Below, piece after piece: positions 1-9,055 of a stretch of 30,419 nucleotides of DNA. Every line of letters starts with the position of its first letter. The stretch's first letter is position 1. The position numbers were made by a program, and so were the translations under genes. This DNA is from Seminavis robusta (lineage: Eukaryota; Bacillariophyta; Bacillariophyceae; Naviculales; Naviculaceae), in NCBI GenBank assembly GCA_903772945.1, contig CAICTM010001374.1, positions 1 to 30,419 on the forward strand. The letters are read 5' to 3'. The notes below the pieces were generated by a model. That model was not told where the DNA came from and did no database searches. It saw only the letters and a program-made list of their open reading frames with translations.

Positions 1-2
1 AG

Positions 3-983
3 AATACCTGGATTAGACAGAAGTTTAGCAGCGAGAAATGGAGGAAGCCATTGCCTATCTTGTACTGGATCGACTGGGCAAGAGGCCTTCTTGTTGACCG
101 GGACCGTAAGAAGGACAAGGGTAAGTTCTCGCTATCGATCGGGAACCTTTTGTTTGTCTAATTGCCCAGTGCACCTGACCAATCTGGAACCGTTGTTTCT
201 TCTCTTTCTTTACAGTGATCAAGGAAAGGCGGCCGCATGGGTTGCCCATTGGAAAGATGCTATCACGGAATCATGAACGAGCAACGCAACTTCGTCGTGA
301 ACCAGATGTACATCAAGACCGAGGACTTTTGTGCTGCACATGGACTCGACAAGATGCCAACTCCGGACAGCTCAAAGCTGTGGTGATGCGGGAGTTCCTC
401 TTGAAGACCTTGCCCAAGATGCCAGTGCCAAGAAAAGGCAGCGCGTGAGGAAATCAAGCTGCATTCTTCCCTTTACACGGAGAAGCTTTTGCCATGTGTT
501 GCTGGTGCATCCAGCTGGTTTAGGGAGTCAATCCGCACAACCAGTTGATTAGTGGGCCAAGTGGAAGGGAAAGCTGTGTGTTCCTCCCGGATTGAGGCAA
601 TGACCCTCCTCATCTACGAGAACTCTTACACCAGATGGAACCTCTGCTTCCAGCCTGGGACAATGACTGTGGCAGAAAGAAATGGACTGCCCCAAGAGCA
701 GCAAGGCCTCGGAGACAAAAAAGTTTGCTACCAAGTACTCAAACTCCAAGGTGGGCAATGCCAAGTATGGAGGTTGGTCCAATGCAGGCCGAAGGCGCTA
801 CAATGCCCTCAAGCTTGAGGTTCAGGATGCCCGTGCCAAGCCAATGCCCAAGATGCAGAACAACAAATGCTGAAATGGATGTTGCAATCTTGTGGAAAGG
901 AAGACCACGAGCCCGATCCGGATGCCGTGAACAAGAAGAAGAAGAAGGGCAAGCGTTCCTACGATGATCTCGATAAAGTCTAG
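3..983 (+). pseudogene. R1 gag-like protein, frameshifted copy
   Basis: The reading frame opens at the window edge, with Trp-rich segments such as YWIDWARGLL followed by a basic stretch RKKDK. It crosses an intron (121-215), then continues as VIKERR and, in shifted frames, NEQRNFVVNQMYIKTEDF, KLHSSLYTEKLLP, NAKYGGWSNAGRRRYNAL and DHEPDPDAVNKKKK, ending SYDDLDKV-stop at 981-983. The order of these blocks is the same in the right-hand copy, which supports real ancestral coding. Several indels break the frame, for example near 229-240 where the right copy has two more bases, and near 400-450. The protein is hydrophilic and Lys/Arg-rich with a charged tail, compatible with a nucleic-acid-binding gag-like protein, but no named domain is recognised. 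Confidence 0.6.
121..215 (+). other. Intron in the R1 coding region
   Basis: GTAAGT donor at 121 and TTTCTTTACAG acceptor ending at 215, with a pyrimidine-rich tract before it; 95 nt long. Splicing joins the frame ...RKKDK to VIKERR without a break (phase 1). In the right-hand R1 copy the matching donor reads GCTAAG and the acceptor reads ACAT, so both splice sites are lost there. Confidence 0.65.
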
Positions 984-2145
984 GAGCGAGAGCTCTGGAT
1001 CCCGTCAGAGATAGCTCCAACAGCTATGCTGGCCTACAGCTCCAGCACCCGCAGCTGGCTTATCTCCAACCAAAGCAGCAAGAAAGGATCGTCCTTTCGA
1101 CCATAGTTAAGAAAATAGTACGAAAGATTGAGACCGATCCTGATTAGCTTGTAGCCCCTTTGATACCGCAGCAGTTGATACCAATCCTGTTGAGGCCGGG
1201 CAGAAGCAGTAGGAGGTAGCAGATAGTACTGTTCCCAGACTGCCACTGCACGATTGAATAACGAAGGCCCCCAGCTCCTGAGGTGAGCTGGCCCAAAAGG
1301 GTCCAGCAGAGAGCTCTGCTGGCCCTCCTGTCTGACTGACAGGGCCAAGTCCTTGGTTTGGTGCCTACTGGAGGTGTTGGAATACTCCTGAGGCACGACA
1401 AGGCTCCCTGAACTGCCTGACTACCGCTGTCCCTGAGGAAGGGTTTCAGCGAGATCCAGTCCACTACTTGGGTATTGGAACTGAACCTTCTAGAAACTTG
1501 TTGGATTAACAGTCGCATAGAATTCAGGCAGTTTTAAGGGAAGGAGAGTCTCCAGGCTGACAAGGAGCCCTCCGCATTACAACAATCACTGCTACTAGTA
1601 CACTACAGTTACAGTTGATTTCATTGGAATTTGGTAGTGATTTCAAGCCTACTTTTGAAGTCCTAACTCAACAACCTTCTGGTCAATTCTGACAGCTCTA
1701 GCCTTCACCAGAGCATCAGGAACCTTGGAGTTGGTCCACCACTAATCCACAGTCCACCACAAAGCCCATTGTTGCCGCTCAAGGACCTACATTCTCAAGC
1801 ACTTTCACTCGACGCCATTGACTCGAGGTAGTAGCACGGTTGACACGAAAAGCAACCAATCCACTCGAAAGAAGAAGTCACCGCGTTAGGACGCCTGGAG
1901 TCTCCGAGGGAACTCGAGACTTATTGATTTTGCACCTATCTTGGCAATCGTGCAAGGCTTTTACGTCTCGAGGAATTTGGCGCTTATCAAGCGCAACAGC
2001 ACTTTATCTCCTTTCAGCACGGGCTTATCGCTTTGCAATCCTTTGAGCGATTTACGTGGAACCTTTGGATTTATTGTTGATTTCGAGGCTTATCTCTTGA
2101 GGGATTCCACGGAACGTTTTCACTACGTCACTCTACATACCCACA
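984..2145. other. R1 internal segment, no gene recognised
   Basis: No convincing coding region. Open frames on the minus strand at 1034-1518 are short, overlap each other and carry no recognisable motif. 1850-2145 has a run of similar AT-rich phrases (GGCTTATC, GATTT) that may be small degenerate repeats. This belongs to the part of R1 that is missing from the right-hand copy. Confidence 0.4.
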
Positions 2146-2739
2146 GTGACTCCTCCACCATCACGGAAGGCCTCGGAGGCTAGAGAACCAAGGAAACAGG
2201 CTAGCCCAAGAACAACTAGCCACACTTCCCCTACAACCCGGGAGGATACGGTTCAGGCCATCATGAAGAGTCTGGATGCGCAGCACACCTCTATCCAAGC
2301 CCTTGACACTACCCTTGATAGTCTCATTGACGAGCGACAGTGGTACATTCGTCAGCTGCTTGACAAGTCCCTTAGTCGAAACCTCGAGAAGATCAACGGA
2401 AAAGCAGCCGCCCTCAGGCAGAAAGCAGTCGCCTCCAGGACTAGGAGGCACAACCGGTACCACGCATCTCCCAAGCGCGATTGTGGGGAGTTGCCTGCCA
2501 CTAGTGCCAAGTCCACACAGCGGCGACTGGCAGAGGCCCTCTTTGCTTCCAACAACAAGTGCACTGTAGCCACAGTTCCACCGACTGGCAGTCCTGAGGA
2601 TGACCCCCAGCATCTAGCTCCCAAGCCAGACTGTGGGGAGTTGCATGCCACTAGCCCTTTGGCCGGTGCCACAACCAACCACCAGTCATCTTCCAAGCCA
2701 GCTTGTGGGGAGTCGCCAGCCATTCCAAAGTACAGTTGA
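2146..2739 (+). pseudogene. Low-complexity R1-associated ORF, part 1
   Basis: A 198-codon open frame with no ATG at its beginning; the first internal ATG is at 2263. The product is rich in Ala, Thr, Pro, Arg and Lys, with a short helical stretch around SLDAQHTSIQALDTTLDSLI followed by basic residues. It contains three copies of a CGE(L/S)-A-T/I type motif encoded by the tandem-type repeat at 2471-2724. No family is recognised. The helical segment plus a disordered basic region would suit a structural or gag-like protein, but that is inference. It may once have been continuous with the ORF at 2915-3757, from which it is separated by a stop and about 175 bp in other frames. Confidence 0.35.
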
Positions 2740-3667
2740 GTCAAGGTTACCACCAGCTTGAATTTCCTAGGCCCCTAGCAAGATTCCAAGAAGTCATCTT
2801 TGTGGTTTCCAGATTACAGTTGAGTCAAGGTTTATTGCTCTGCGACAACAGCTGGATTCCATTGTTTCCCAAGCACAACAGGTACACCTCTTCCTTGGCA
2901 ACACAAGAGGCACAATGTCTAGCTACTCAGACCAATGCTGGTGCCACTACTCAGACCGATGCCCGTGCCAGCACCAATCCACCTTTGCAATCCTTGACAA
3001 GGCACCGGCATCACCTGTTCCCAAGCCAATTGCTACCCCAACAGCCTATGAAATGGCTGAGGCCATAGGTGGTTTCCAACCGATAGCAACAATGTCACCA
3101 TCCAACTCAAGACATGGGATGGCAAAAGACACTCTCCTGTGGGAGATCCGGTCGCTCAATTTCGACGTGACTGATGTCGCTGGACGCATGATGGCCTACA
3201 GCAGGGCTAGAGGACCGATGGAACAACACAGGCAGCAAGCAGCTACCGGTAGCGACTACAGGGCCAGGCAGCACAGGCAGAATGTAGCCGCTTCCTGGAC
3301 CAGGCACCACCAGGCAGTTTCCCAGCCAGCTCATGGGGAGCCGCCAGGCACTCGTCCTTTGCCCCTTACAGCGGCCCACCACCAGCCGACCAATGCCACT
3401 CCGCTGTCAGCCATGGGCAGTGCTGATGGCGTCCACAAGCCGACTGGTGACAGTGCTATTGGTACCCAACGGCTCCACAGCCCAAAGAAACAGCAGCGCC
3501 ACAGGGCTACTCGTTCCAAGCAAGATGCCACTGCCATCCAGCAAGGACTGGATGCCATTGCCATCCAGCAACGATTGACCAATGCCCTCTTGGCTACCAA
3601 CCAGCTGCCCACCAATGTAGCCACGGCTCCACCTCCCAAGCTAGCTTGTGGGGAGTTGCCTGTCACA
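2471..3667 (+). repeat. Dispersed 32-bp repeat family (five copies)
   Basis: The unit CCAAGCCAGCTTGTGGGGAG plus TTGCCTGCCACT occurs with substitutions at 2471-2502, 2621-2652, 2693-2724, 3321-3352 and 3635-3667. In the open frames it encodes PK(P/L)(D/A)CGELPAT-like peptides. Spacing is irregular (about 70-630 bp), so this is not a simple tandem array. The copies keep the Cys-Gly-Glu core in four of five cases; the copy at 3321 has HGEPPGT. Confidence 0.75.
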
Positions 3668-3757
3668 CGACCCCGGTGGACTGTGACTAGGGTCCTTCCA
3701 GGTTGTCAATTGGCAGCCAAGGCCCCATTGAATGGGAAGCCCTTGGCCGCCTTTTGA
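2915..3757 (+). CDS. Low-complexity R1-associated ORF, part 2
   Basis: ATG at 2915, 280 residues, ending at the TGA at 3755-3757. It is rich in Gln, Ala, Thr and His. A central section around residues 60-110 (AMSPSNSRHG to RARGPMEQHRQQ region) is less repetitive, followed by Gln/Ala-rich tracts and duplicated phrases (QQGLDAIAIQQRL). The C-terminal 28 residues or so (WTVTRVLPGCQLAAKAPL...) are also encoded in the right-hand R1 copy at 29655-29736, directly after the gag-like tail. The shared C-terminus indicates that the coding belongs to R1. No domain is recognised and no function is proposed. Confidence 0.35.
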   Translation: MSSYSDQCWCHYSDRCPCQHQSTFAILDKAPASPVPKPIATPTAYEMAEAIGGFQPIATMSPSNSRHGMAKDTLLWEIRSLNFDVTDVAGRMMAYSRARGPMEQHRQQAATGSDYRARQHRQNVAASWTRHHQAVSQPAHGEPPGTRPLPLTAAHHQPTNATPLSAMGSADGVHKPTGDSAIGTQRLHSPKKQQRHRATRSKQDATAIQQGLDAIAIQQRLTNALLATNQLPTNVATAPPPKLACGELPVTRPRWTVTRVLPGCQLAAKAPLNGKPLAAF

Positions 3758-4359
3758 TTCCCCTTGGTGCTTTTTGGCAGGGCTTTGTGAGAAATTTGTT
3801 GCCCAGTTCTCTCTGTTCGGAAGCCTTCCGGTGCTTTTTCGGTACCCATTGCCTCCCTTTCCTTTTGCTGATCTGTTAATTTGGTCGGTGGTGGTTGCCC
3901 ATCTGGTAGCCTTTTTCACCCCTTTTCACCCTTTCACCATGAGGATCTTTTACGGTGATCCTCTTTTTTGGTGACTCAGTACTGCTCTATTTGGATTAGC
4001 GTTAACAACTAGCTTTTGATATTCCACTCTTATCCTAGTCTTTTCTCGTTTTAGCTGGTTTTAGTTGAAACTTGCCACCTGCAGTTCCCGTTTTGGTAGG
4101 TAACGCCTCTGCGATTAATAGCCCCTCTGTGCAGGATCTATTGTTGTTGGGAATGCATTCTTCATGTTCTGACCACCAAAAACGGATGGCGATGTGACTT
4201 CTTTTTAGTAGACAATGACTTAACGGTTGGATACACCAATGGCACAAAGGGTAACATACCACGTACTGAGTTGTTTCCCCTGCCAGTATAGATTGTAAAG
4301 TACGTCACTTCCCAACCTGGAGCACCGGTTGCCTAATTGGAACCTTGGACTTGGTTCGG
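3758..4359 (+). other. R1 3' region, T-rich
   Basis: Non-coding, T-rich and strongly conserved with 29737-30410 of the right copy, including the phrases TTCCCCTTGGTGCTTTT, GAAATTTGTTGCCCAG, CTCAGTACTGCTC and GGATTAGCGTTAACAA. It includes the hairpin at 3941-3969. Conservation between two otherwise decayed copies suggests a 3' UTR or terminal region of the element. Confidence 0.6.
3941..3969 (+). terminator. Conserved hairpin followed by T-run in R1
   Basis: GAGGATC (3941-3947) pairs with GATCCTC (3957-3963) around a 9-nt loop and is followed by six T (3964-3969). The right copy has GAGGAT/ATCCTC (29940-29945/29958-29963) followed by seven T. The form resembles a termination or 3'-end-processing signal; the role in a eukaryote is inference. 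Confidence 0.4.
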
Positions 4360-4441
4360 AAGGAGAGGTTGGGATGTGCTTCCCAAACGAGACCTGAGGT
4401 CTCGTTTTCAGAATTACCTACAATTGCGCTTCTTAGATGTT
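4360..4441 (+). repeat. 82-bp inverted repeat, left copy
   Basis: Identical base for base to the reverse complement of 23468-23549, 19 kb away. The outer end is AAGGAGAGGTTGGG and the inner end is CTTCTTAGATGTT. Identity stops abruptly at both ends (4359/23550 and 4442/23467 differ). It contains a perfect 23-nt palindrome at 4385-4407 and a second short stem, TTGGGA/TCCCAA. Read from the minus strand it supplies the TAA that ends the truncated transposase. The flanks show no target-site duplication shared with the right copy. Confidence 0.9.
4385..4407. repeat. Perfect palindrome within the 82-bp repeat
   Basis: AAACGAGACCT-G-AGGTCTCGTTT: 11-bp arms around one base. Exactly the same palindrome is present in the right copy of the repeat. 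It could be a recombinase or transposase binding site or an RNA hairpin; there is nothing in the sequence to decide. Confidence 0.85.
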
Positions 4442-5667
4442 CTCTCCCACCAGACATGCATGACCTGAATGGGAGTCATACGTCCTGCCACTGGATCGCT
4501 TATTCCATCCCATATCAGTGGAAGTTCCGATGAATGGAAGCTGTGTTCCTTCTGGAGGTGAGTGGCCTGTGACTATACTGTCATGCCACTGCTTCAACTC
4601 GTCTTCCCTTCCAATATATGTCAGTCTTATCTCTTCCATCAAATTGTCATGCAGGTACCCTTCTACTACGTATTCCACGTAGGGAGCCACCTGCCGCTCG
4701 ATTTGAGAGAATGTTCTCCTTTCCATTGAATTTGCTCCAGGAAGAGACAGAAAGCTCAATAGCCTTGCTGCCTCCGTTCCACCATCTCCGCTACCCACAA
4801 AGGCAAGTACAAATCGGACATTGATATCAAAGTCAATGTTGGCATCACCCTGTGCATCAGACTTTCTAAGCGTGGTTCTTTTGGTCCTGGCAGACCTTGA
4901 CTTGAACATGGGATCACATTGCGTACACTCAAGTACTGGTGTAGTAGCAACACCAACAGAAACAAACTTCAAGCGAAGTGAATTGGCCTTGTGACATCGG
5001 TTGCAGACACAACTGTCTTCGATTAGCTTGGAAAATGGTGCTGTTTCCACTATGGCACGGGTAGGTGGAGGTGGTTCTGTCATGGTTTCAACATCTGGGA
5101 CATCATCATCGTCAACTGCAGTGTCCTGTGTACATGTCGCTGACTCTTTGTCATTTTGAGTGGTGACTTTTCTTTTACAGGGACGGGCAATGGTGGTGGA
5201 TACCCTTGCAACGGCAAAATTCCCTCCACAAGATCAACCTTCGCAGAACATCCTGTATTGAGACGTTGCCGATTCCAAGCTGGACCACCAAACCGACCGT
5301 GCTGGTCTAGCTTCCTCAAGGAGGAGTTGTTGCTTCTACCACTGTTGTCCATGGTAGCATTTGTGGTTGTGGTTGTTACTGTTGTCTGGTGACGGCACTC
5401 TGCAAGAAATTTGGTAATGCCGACATGTTCATTGATGGGAATGTGCCTGTCCCTCCATTCATGGTTAGCTAAAAGCCAATAGCTAGCCAAGCAGGCAGCC
5501 AACTTTGTGAGGCGCAAAGCCAACATTTCAGCGGAGGTGAATGGCGAGACATGCTTCGAGGATGGAATGAGGAGGTCGGAAGTTCCAAATTCCCACGAAA
5601 TCATAGGGTGGATATAAGAGCTAATGAAAAGTTTATCTATTTGGAGAGCTTTCGAAAAAGTGAGCAA
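4433..5667 (-). pseudogene. Truncated Mutator-like (MULE) transposase
   Basis: The open frame 5083-4433 (216 codons) has Cys pairs CVCNRC and CTQC (residues about 25-30 and 53-56), resembling a small zinc-binding module, then NVRFVLAFVGSGDGGTEAAR and a segment ending TDMGWNKRSSGRTYDS (about 189-204). The DMGW...KRSSG...YDS block is the usual first catalytic Asp region of Mutator-type transposases in marine protists. The rest of the catalytic domain is missing: coding stops with GENI-TAA exactly where the 82-bp repeat begins. Upstream, 5604-5080 is another minus-strand frame (MISWEFGTSDLL...) which appears to be the N-terminal part; a frameshift lies near 5190-5230, because CKRKVTTQND and the acidic VDDDDVPD read in the frame of the transposase. 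No TIR of a typical MULE was identified. Confidence 0.7.
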
Positions 5668-5988
5668 ATATAATCTTAAAACTAAAACGCACTGTATCCC
5701 CCGTGGGACATCCTTAAGTTAATATTAGGCTGCACATCCTCCAGGAAAATCGTTGCTAGCCAGTGTCACTAGGGTCGGTGTGAGGTGCAATCGCGTAATG
5801 TATTGAAGCGAAGCAAATAAACCCCGCCTCTACCAGCCCGCTACCGGTAGCTCTGACCGCTGGTACTGTGCCAGCGGCGTTTGTGGTCGTCACGAAAAGG
5901 AAACGATGTTGGAAATATGAACAATCCTCGGTTGCTTCATCTGCTGTCAAGTGTCAACATTGTTGTTTGTGCTGTAGTCGTTGTTTTC
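5668..5988. other. Intergenic, no gene
   Basis: Spacer between the transposase remnant and the 3' end of the F-box-like gene. It contains a TACCGGTA palindrome near 5842. Short open frames here are not convincing. Confidence 0.5.
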
Positions 5989-7584
5989 TTATTGTTGTTG
6001 CTGTTGCAACTTGTCATGATGATGTATCGCGGCGCTAATGGCAGTGGGATGATTGAGAGGATCAGCGGGATCTCCCAACACCTCTTGAGCACCGCCCAAC
6101 CCTAGCCAGCATTCGTGTTCAATGGAAGGGACGTGAAGCCCGTAAAACGTTTTGGCTAGTTCCTTGGCTCGCTCCATGGGAGGTAGTGTCTCCTCGTTGG
6201 CATTCGTTGTGGGTTGTTGCTGCTCTGCATGCTGCTCTGCGTGGGATTGTTGTTGAACTGCATGTGGTTGTTGTTCTGCTTGTTGCTGTTCGTCTGCAGG
6301 ATGATCTTCTTCTGCGCTTTGTTCTTGTCGTCGCGGATTCATGGCCACCACGACCTCCTCCTGCTGCAATGGCTGTTGTGCCGCCCCCGTGGCAAACCGT
6401 TGGCCCGTATTGCGATCTACAAACTGATACAATCCGGCCGTGAACCAACCTCCCCGATCAAATGTAAATGTGCTTCCACATTGCAATTCTTCCACGACAC
6501 CACCTGGATGCAATGCAATGGCATGAATGGGCATGGTGACACCACGCGTGGTCGTACGATGCCAGCTTCGATTCTGTTGATAAATTAAAAATGGAGGTCC
6601 TCCTTCTTGCCAGCAAAAGCCAAAGGCATGGGATAGGGCACTGATATGGCGGAATACTGGTATTCACAAATGAATGAATGAATGAGTGGAACACATTATT
6701 TGCGTCAAGGCTGGGATGCAGCAGTTCTCATTTACATGCACGTTTTCTTTTCGAAACCACACCACACACTTACCATTCTGCGGTAATCGTCCATCGGGAG
6801 GGACTACAAAGGATGACAAGTAGTCGTCATTTTGTTGTTGCGTTACTTGTGTCATGCTGGAAATGCCATCCCCGTCTCGAATCGCGAGTCTTCCACTGTG
6901 ATCAATAAAGTGACACCACACATCTCGATCCGACCGATTGATGCAGAGAAATTCGGTATTGGCTCGAGGTGGGACGTGGTACATGCGGGCAATCCTCATA
7001 ATATCCGTGTCGCGTTTGGCTTTGTGTTGGGACAGGATGTGATGCAGTTGTACGTCCAGTGGTTCATAATAATCAATACTATTGTTGTTTTCTTCTTCTT
7101 GTTGGTCTGCTGCATTGGTAGTAGCGTTGGTAGTAGAATCTGAATTCTGGTGGGTAGTATCGAAAAGTCGAATGTGTACCAGAGCTCGACGACGCAAGGC
7201 TGCATTTCTGAGTTGGGCCACTAATAAGGGATCTTCTCGAATGGATTCTTCTGGTGTCAAGCTGCCAATGGTGGGCAATTGATGGATCGTTCGATAATGA
7301 GGAGTTCTAACGTTTTTCACGGTGGAATTCCAAGAAGAATCTCGCAGCAGCTGAGCTTGTAGGATTTTTGTTCCAGAAGAACAACTACAGCCACTGCTGC
7401 TGCTGCTGTTTGTAGGTCTAAAGAGCTCACGATAGCGACGCGATAATCCCGATAAGCGGATCAAATCCTCTACTGTCAGGTACTGCGGTGCGATCTCCTG
7501 TACGAAGATATCACACAGTGGCACTGGCAGACTGGCCCACACATTGTTGTTTGCGGGAGGATCGTCTGTTGATTTGCTACTCAT
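5989..7584 (-). CDS. F-box-like protein, two exons
   Basis: Exon 1 runs 7584-6774 and exon 2 runs 6656-5989, joined across a 117-nt GT-AG intron to give 492 residues. The ATG at 7584 (AATAGAATGAGT context) is the first in frame. The N-terminus, about residues 14-56, reads WASLPVPLCDIFVQEIAPQ followed by YLTVEDLIRLSGLSRRYRELF, a typical F-box-like pattern (LP...IF..I...YL....L..L...). The middle is Ser/Asn/Gln-rich with a conserved-looking VWCHFIDHSGRLAIRDG segment. Splicing links PPDGRLPQNG to HISALSHAFGFCWQEGGPPF, restoring an uninterrupted domain that otherwise ends in stops. A Gln/Glu/His-rich low-complexity region (HAEQ, QQQ) precedes the C-terminus, which ends in poly-Gln. The F-box suggests an SCF ubiquitin-ligase adaptor binding Skp1, with the C-terminal half selecting the substrate; this is family knowledge, not shown here. 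Confidence 0.75.
6657..6773 (-). other. Intron of the F-box-like gene
   Basis: On the minus strand the donor is G|GTAAGTGTG (6773 downwards) and the acceptor is ATACCAG ending at 6657. Removing 117 nt keeps the frame (phase 1) and joins two coding-like halves. Near the acceptor the intron contains a CATT(C) microsatellite (ATTCATTCATTC). Confidence 0.75.
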
Positions 7585-8960
7585 TCTATTCTCTCCTCTG
7601 TACTACTGGCTAGCTAGCTACCAGATAATGATGACAAGGACAACACCTTCAACACTCTTGGTTTAGCTCTTCAATGGAGCAATGGAGCCGACAAGCAAGC
7701 GGGTGAATGCTCCTCATCTCTCATCGTCTCGGTGTCAAAGAAGGAGGGTGGTAGCCGAAACCCGTAACCTTAATTTTGTAAAAGCCCGTATATTTTTAAT
7801 CCGGTAGAGCTACTAGTATGCAAACGCTGGTCACGGTTATCCAAACAGACAATTTTACTGGACACGCTGGAGCTTGAATCATGATGCGGATGAATGGTTG
7901 ATGAATGGTTGTTGCTTTTGCTTGTTGCCTTCAAATGGCTGCGTATGTAGATCTCTACCGTACTGCTGCCTGTTGGACCGATCCTCGGAGCGAGGATTCA
8001 GCCTAAAGGCAGCTTACCAGTTTCAGAGTAAAAAATGTATGGTGGCCGGCGCCCCGATGTTTGAACCGAGGAGTGGAAGAAAGACCCATGAACCACCACA
8101 CTGGCTAATCACGGTCTACGTGATTCCATAGGGTACAAGCCTCAGGTACTCGCTACGGACTCAAAGTTGGTCGTTTTCTGGCCCCCTTTGCCACTGGGAA
8201 TCTGTCAGCCATTTATTGATTGCTTGTTTTGAACTGCAGGTGTTGCTTGCACTAGATCTCCTCGCGAATTCACTGTATGGCTTGAGGTCGGATTGCCAGA
8301 TTGAATGAAGATGATAGGGATAGTCCAACTCGGAGCTCATGCAGAACGCTGAGCAGTTTTCAGCTTTGGTCAGGTTGCACAGTTTAGCACAGTTATCTCA
8401 TGCCATCTCCACATCTATCTGAGCCCTACAGCACACATAATGACATGCATGAAGGGGGGAAAGTGCACCACCACGTCTGCAACACATGTAATCTACAGTG
8501 GCAAATCCACGACGTCAAGAACAACCTACAACCTACAACCATCCTACTCACTCAAGTACTACCATCGTTCCGGTACGAGTACTGAGTTTTGCCGGTACCG
8601 GTACCGCATGGATTTAAGGTGACTTAAGAGTTGCGAATTCGAGATCCCAGCCAGAATCGAATCAGCCGAATAGCTCTGGAATGCTCTGTTGTTCCGAAGA
8701 GCCCTCTCGAAGTGCACTTTTATTAATAGCAACTTTTTTAGCTAAGAAGAAGTCTAAAGCCTTAGTTAGGCTCAGAATTGCATGCGAATAGATTTCACCG
8801 GTACTAGCGAAGATCAGCAACTCTTTTTTCCATACTAAAGCTGGAAAAGTTCTGAGGGAGGCTCAGAGGTTAATTCACAACTAGGTTCTGCGCATTCCAG
8901 ATTCACCCTAGAATACCGCATGGAACGCTGCTTGATCGTACCGGTCGTGGTGCAGTCTTC
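7585..8960. other. Intergenic region, no gene recognised
   Basis: Region between two divergent genes, holding the presumed promoters of both. Short open frames at 7874-8131 and 8400-8622 have no coding character. TACCGGTA-type palindromes occur at 8593-8606 (GGTACCGGTACC) and 8797. No TATA box for the minus-strand gene is evident. Confidence 0.5.
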
Positions 8961-8961
8961 A

Positions 8962-8967
8962 TTTATA
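8962..8967 (+). promoter_or_regulatory. Possible TATA box
   Basis: TTTATA at 8962-8967, about 90 bp before the ATG at 9056. The intervening leader is C/A-rich (ACAATTTCACAAACATCC), typical of a 5' UTR. Assigned by position only. Confidence 0.3.
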
Positions 8968-9055
8968 CCGGGGTTTGGAGCCTGGCAAAAAGGTTCTTCT
9001 TTCATCTCTCACAATTTCACAAACATCCAAATCCAAAACAGCAACAACAAAAATC

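Larger units (their letters stand above)
1..4359 (+). mobile_element. R1 repetitive element, left copy
   Basis: Long direct repeat shared with the right end of the window. About 1-970 aligns with 28650-29655, and 3672-4355 aligns with 29655-30410, both in the same orientation. The matching parts contain a gag-like or unknown coding region followed by a T-rich 3' region. The left copy carries about 2.7 kb (roughly 972-3672) that is absent from the right copy. The copy starts outside the window and ends where the 82-bp repeat begins. I did not find LTRs or a polymerase gene inside it, so its class is unknown; a non-autonomous LTR-type element or a multi-copy diatom-specific family are both possible. 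Substitutions and indels show that both copies are old. Confidence 0.75.

Noticed and set aside
2161..2753. Minus-strand frames across the 32-bp repeats
   Set aside because: Overlap the plus-strand frame and consist mainly of translated repeat sequence; no independent evidence.
6119..6588. Alternative frames opposite and beside F-box exon 2
   Set aside because: These are translations of the CAG/CAA-rich low-complexity part of the exon; only the spliced minus-strand frame connects to exon 1.
8030..8110. tRNA-like sequence on the minus strand (GGTTCAAAC with a nearby CCA)
   Set aside because: The T-stem bases on both sides do not pair and no acceptor or anticodon stem can be drawn.
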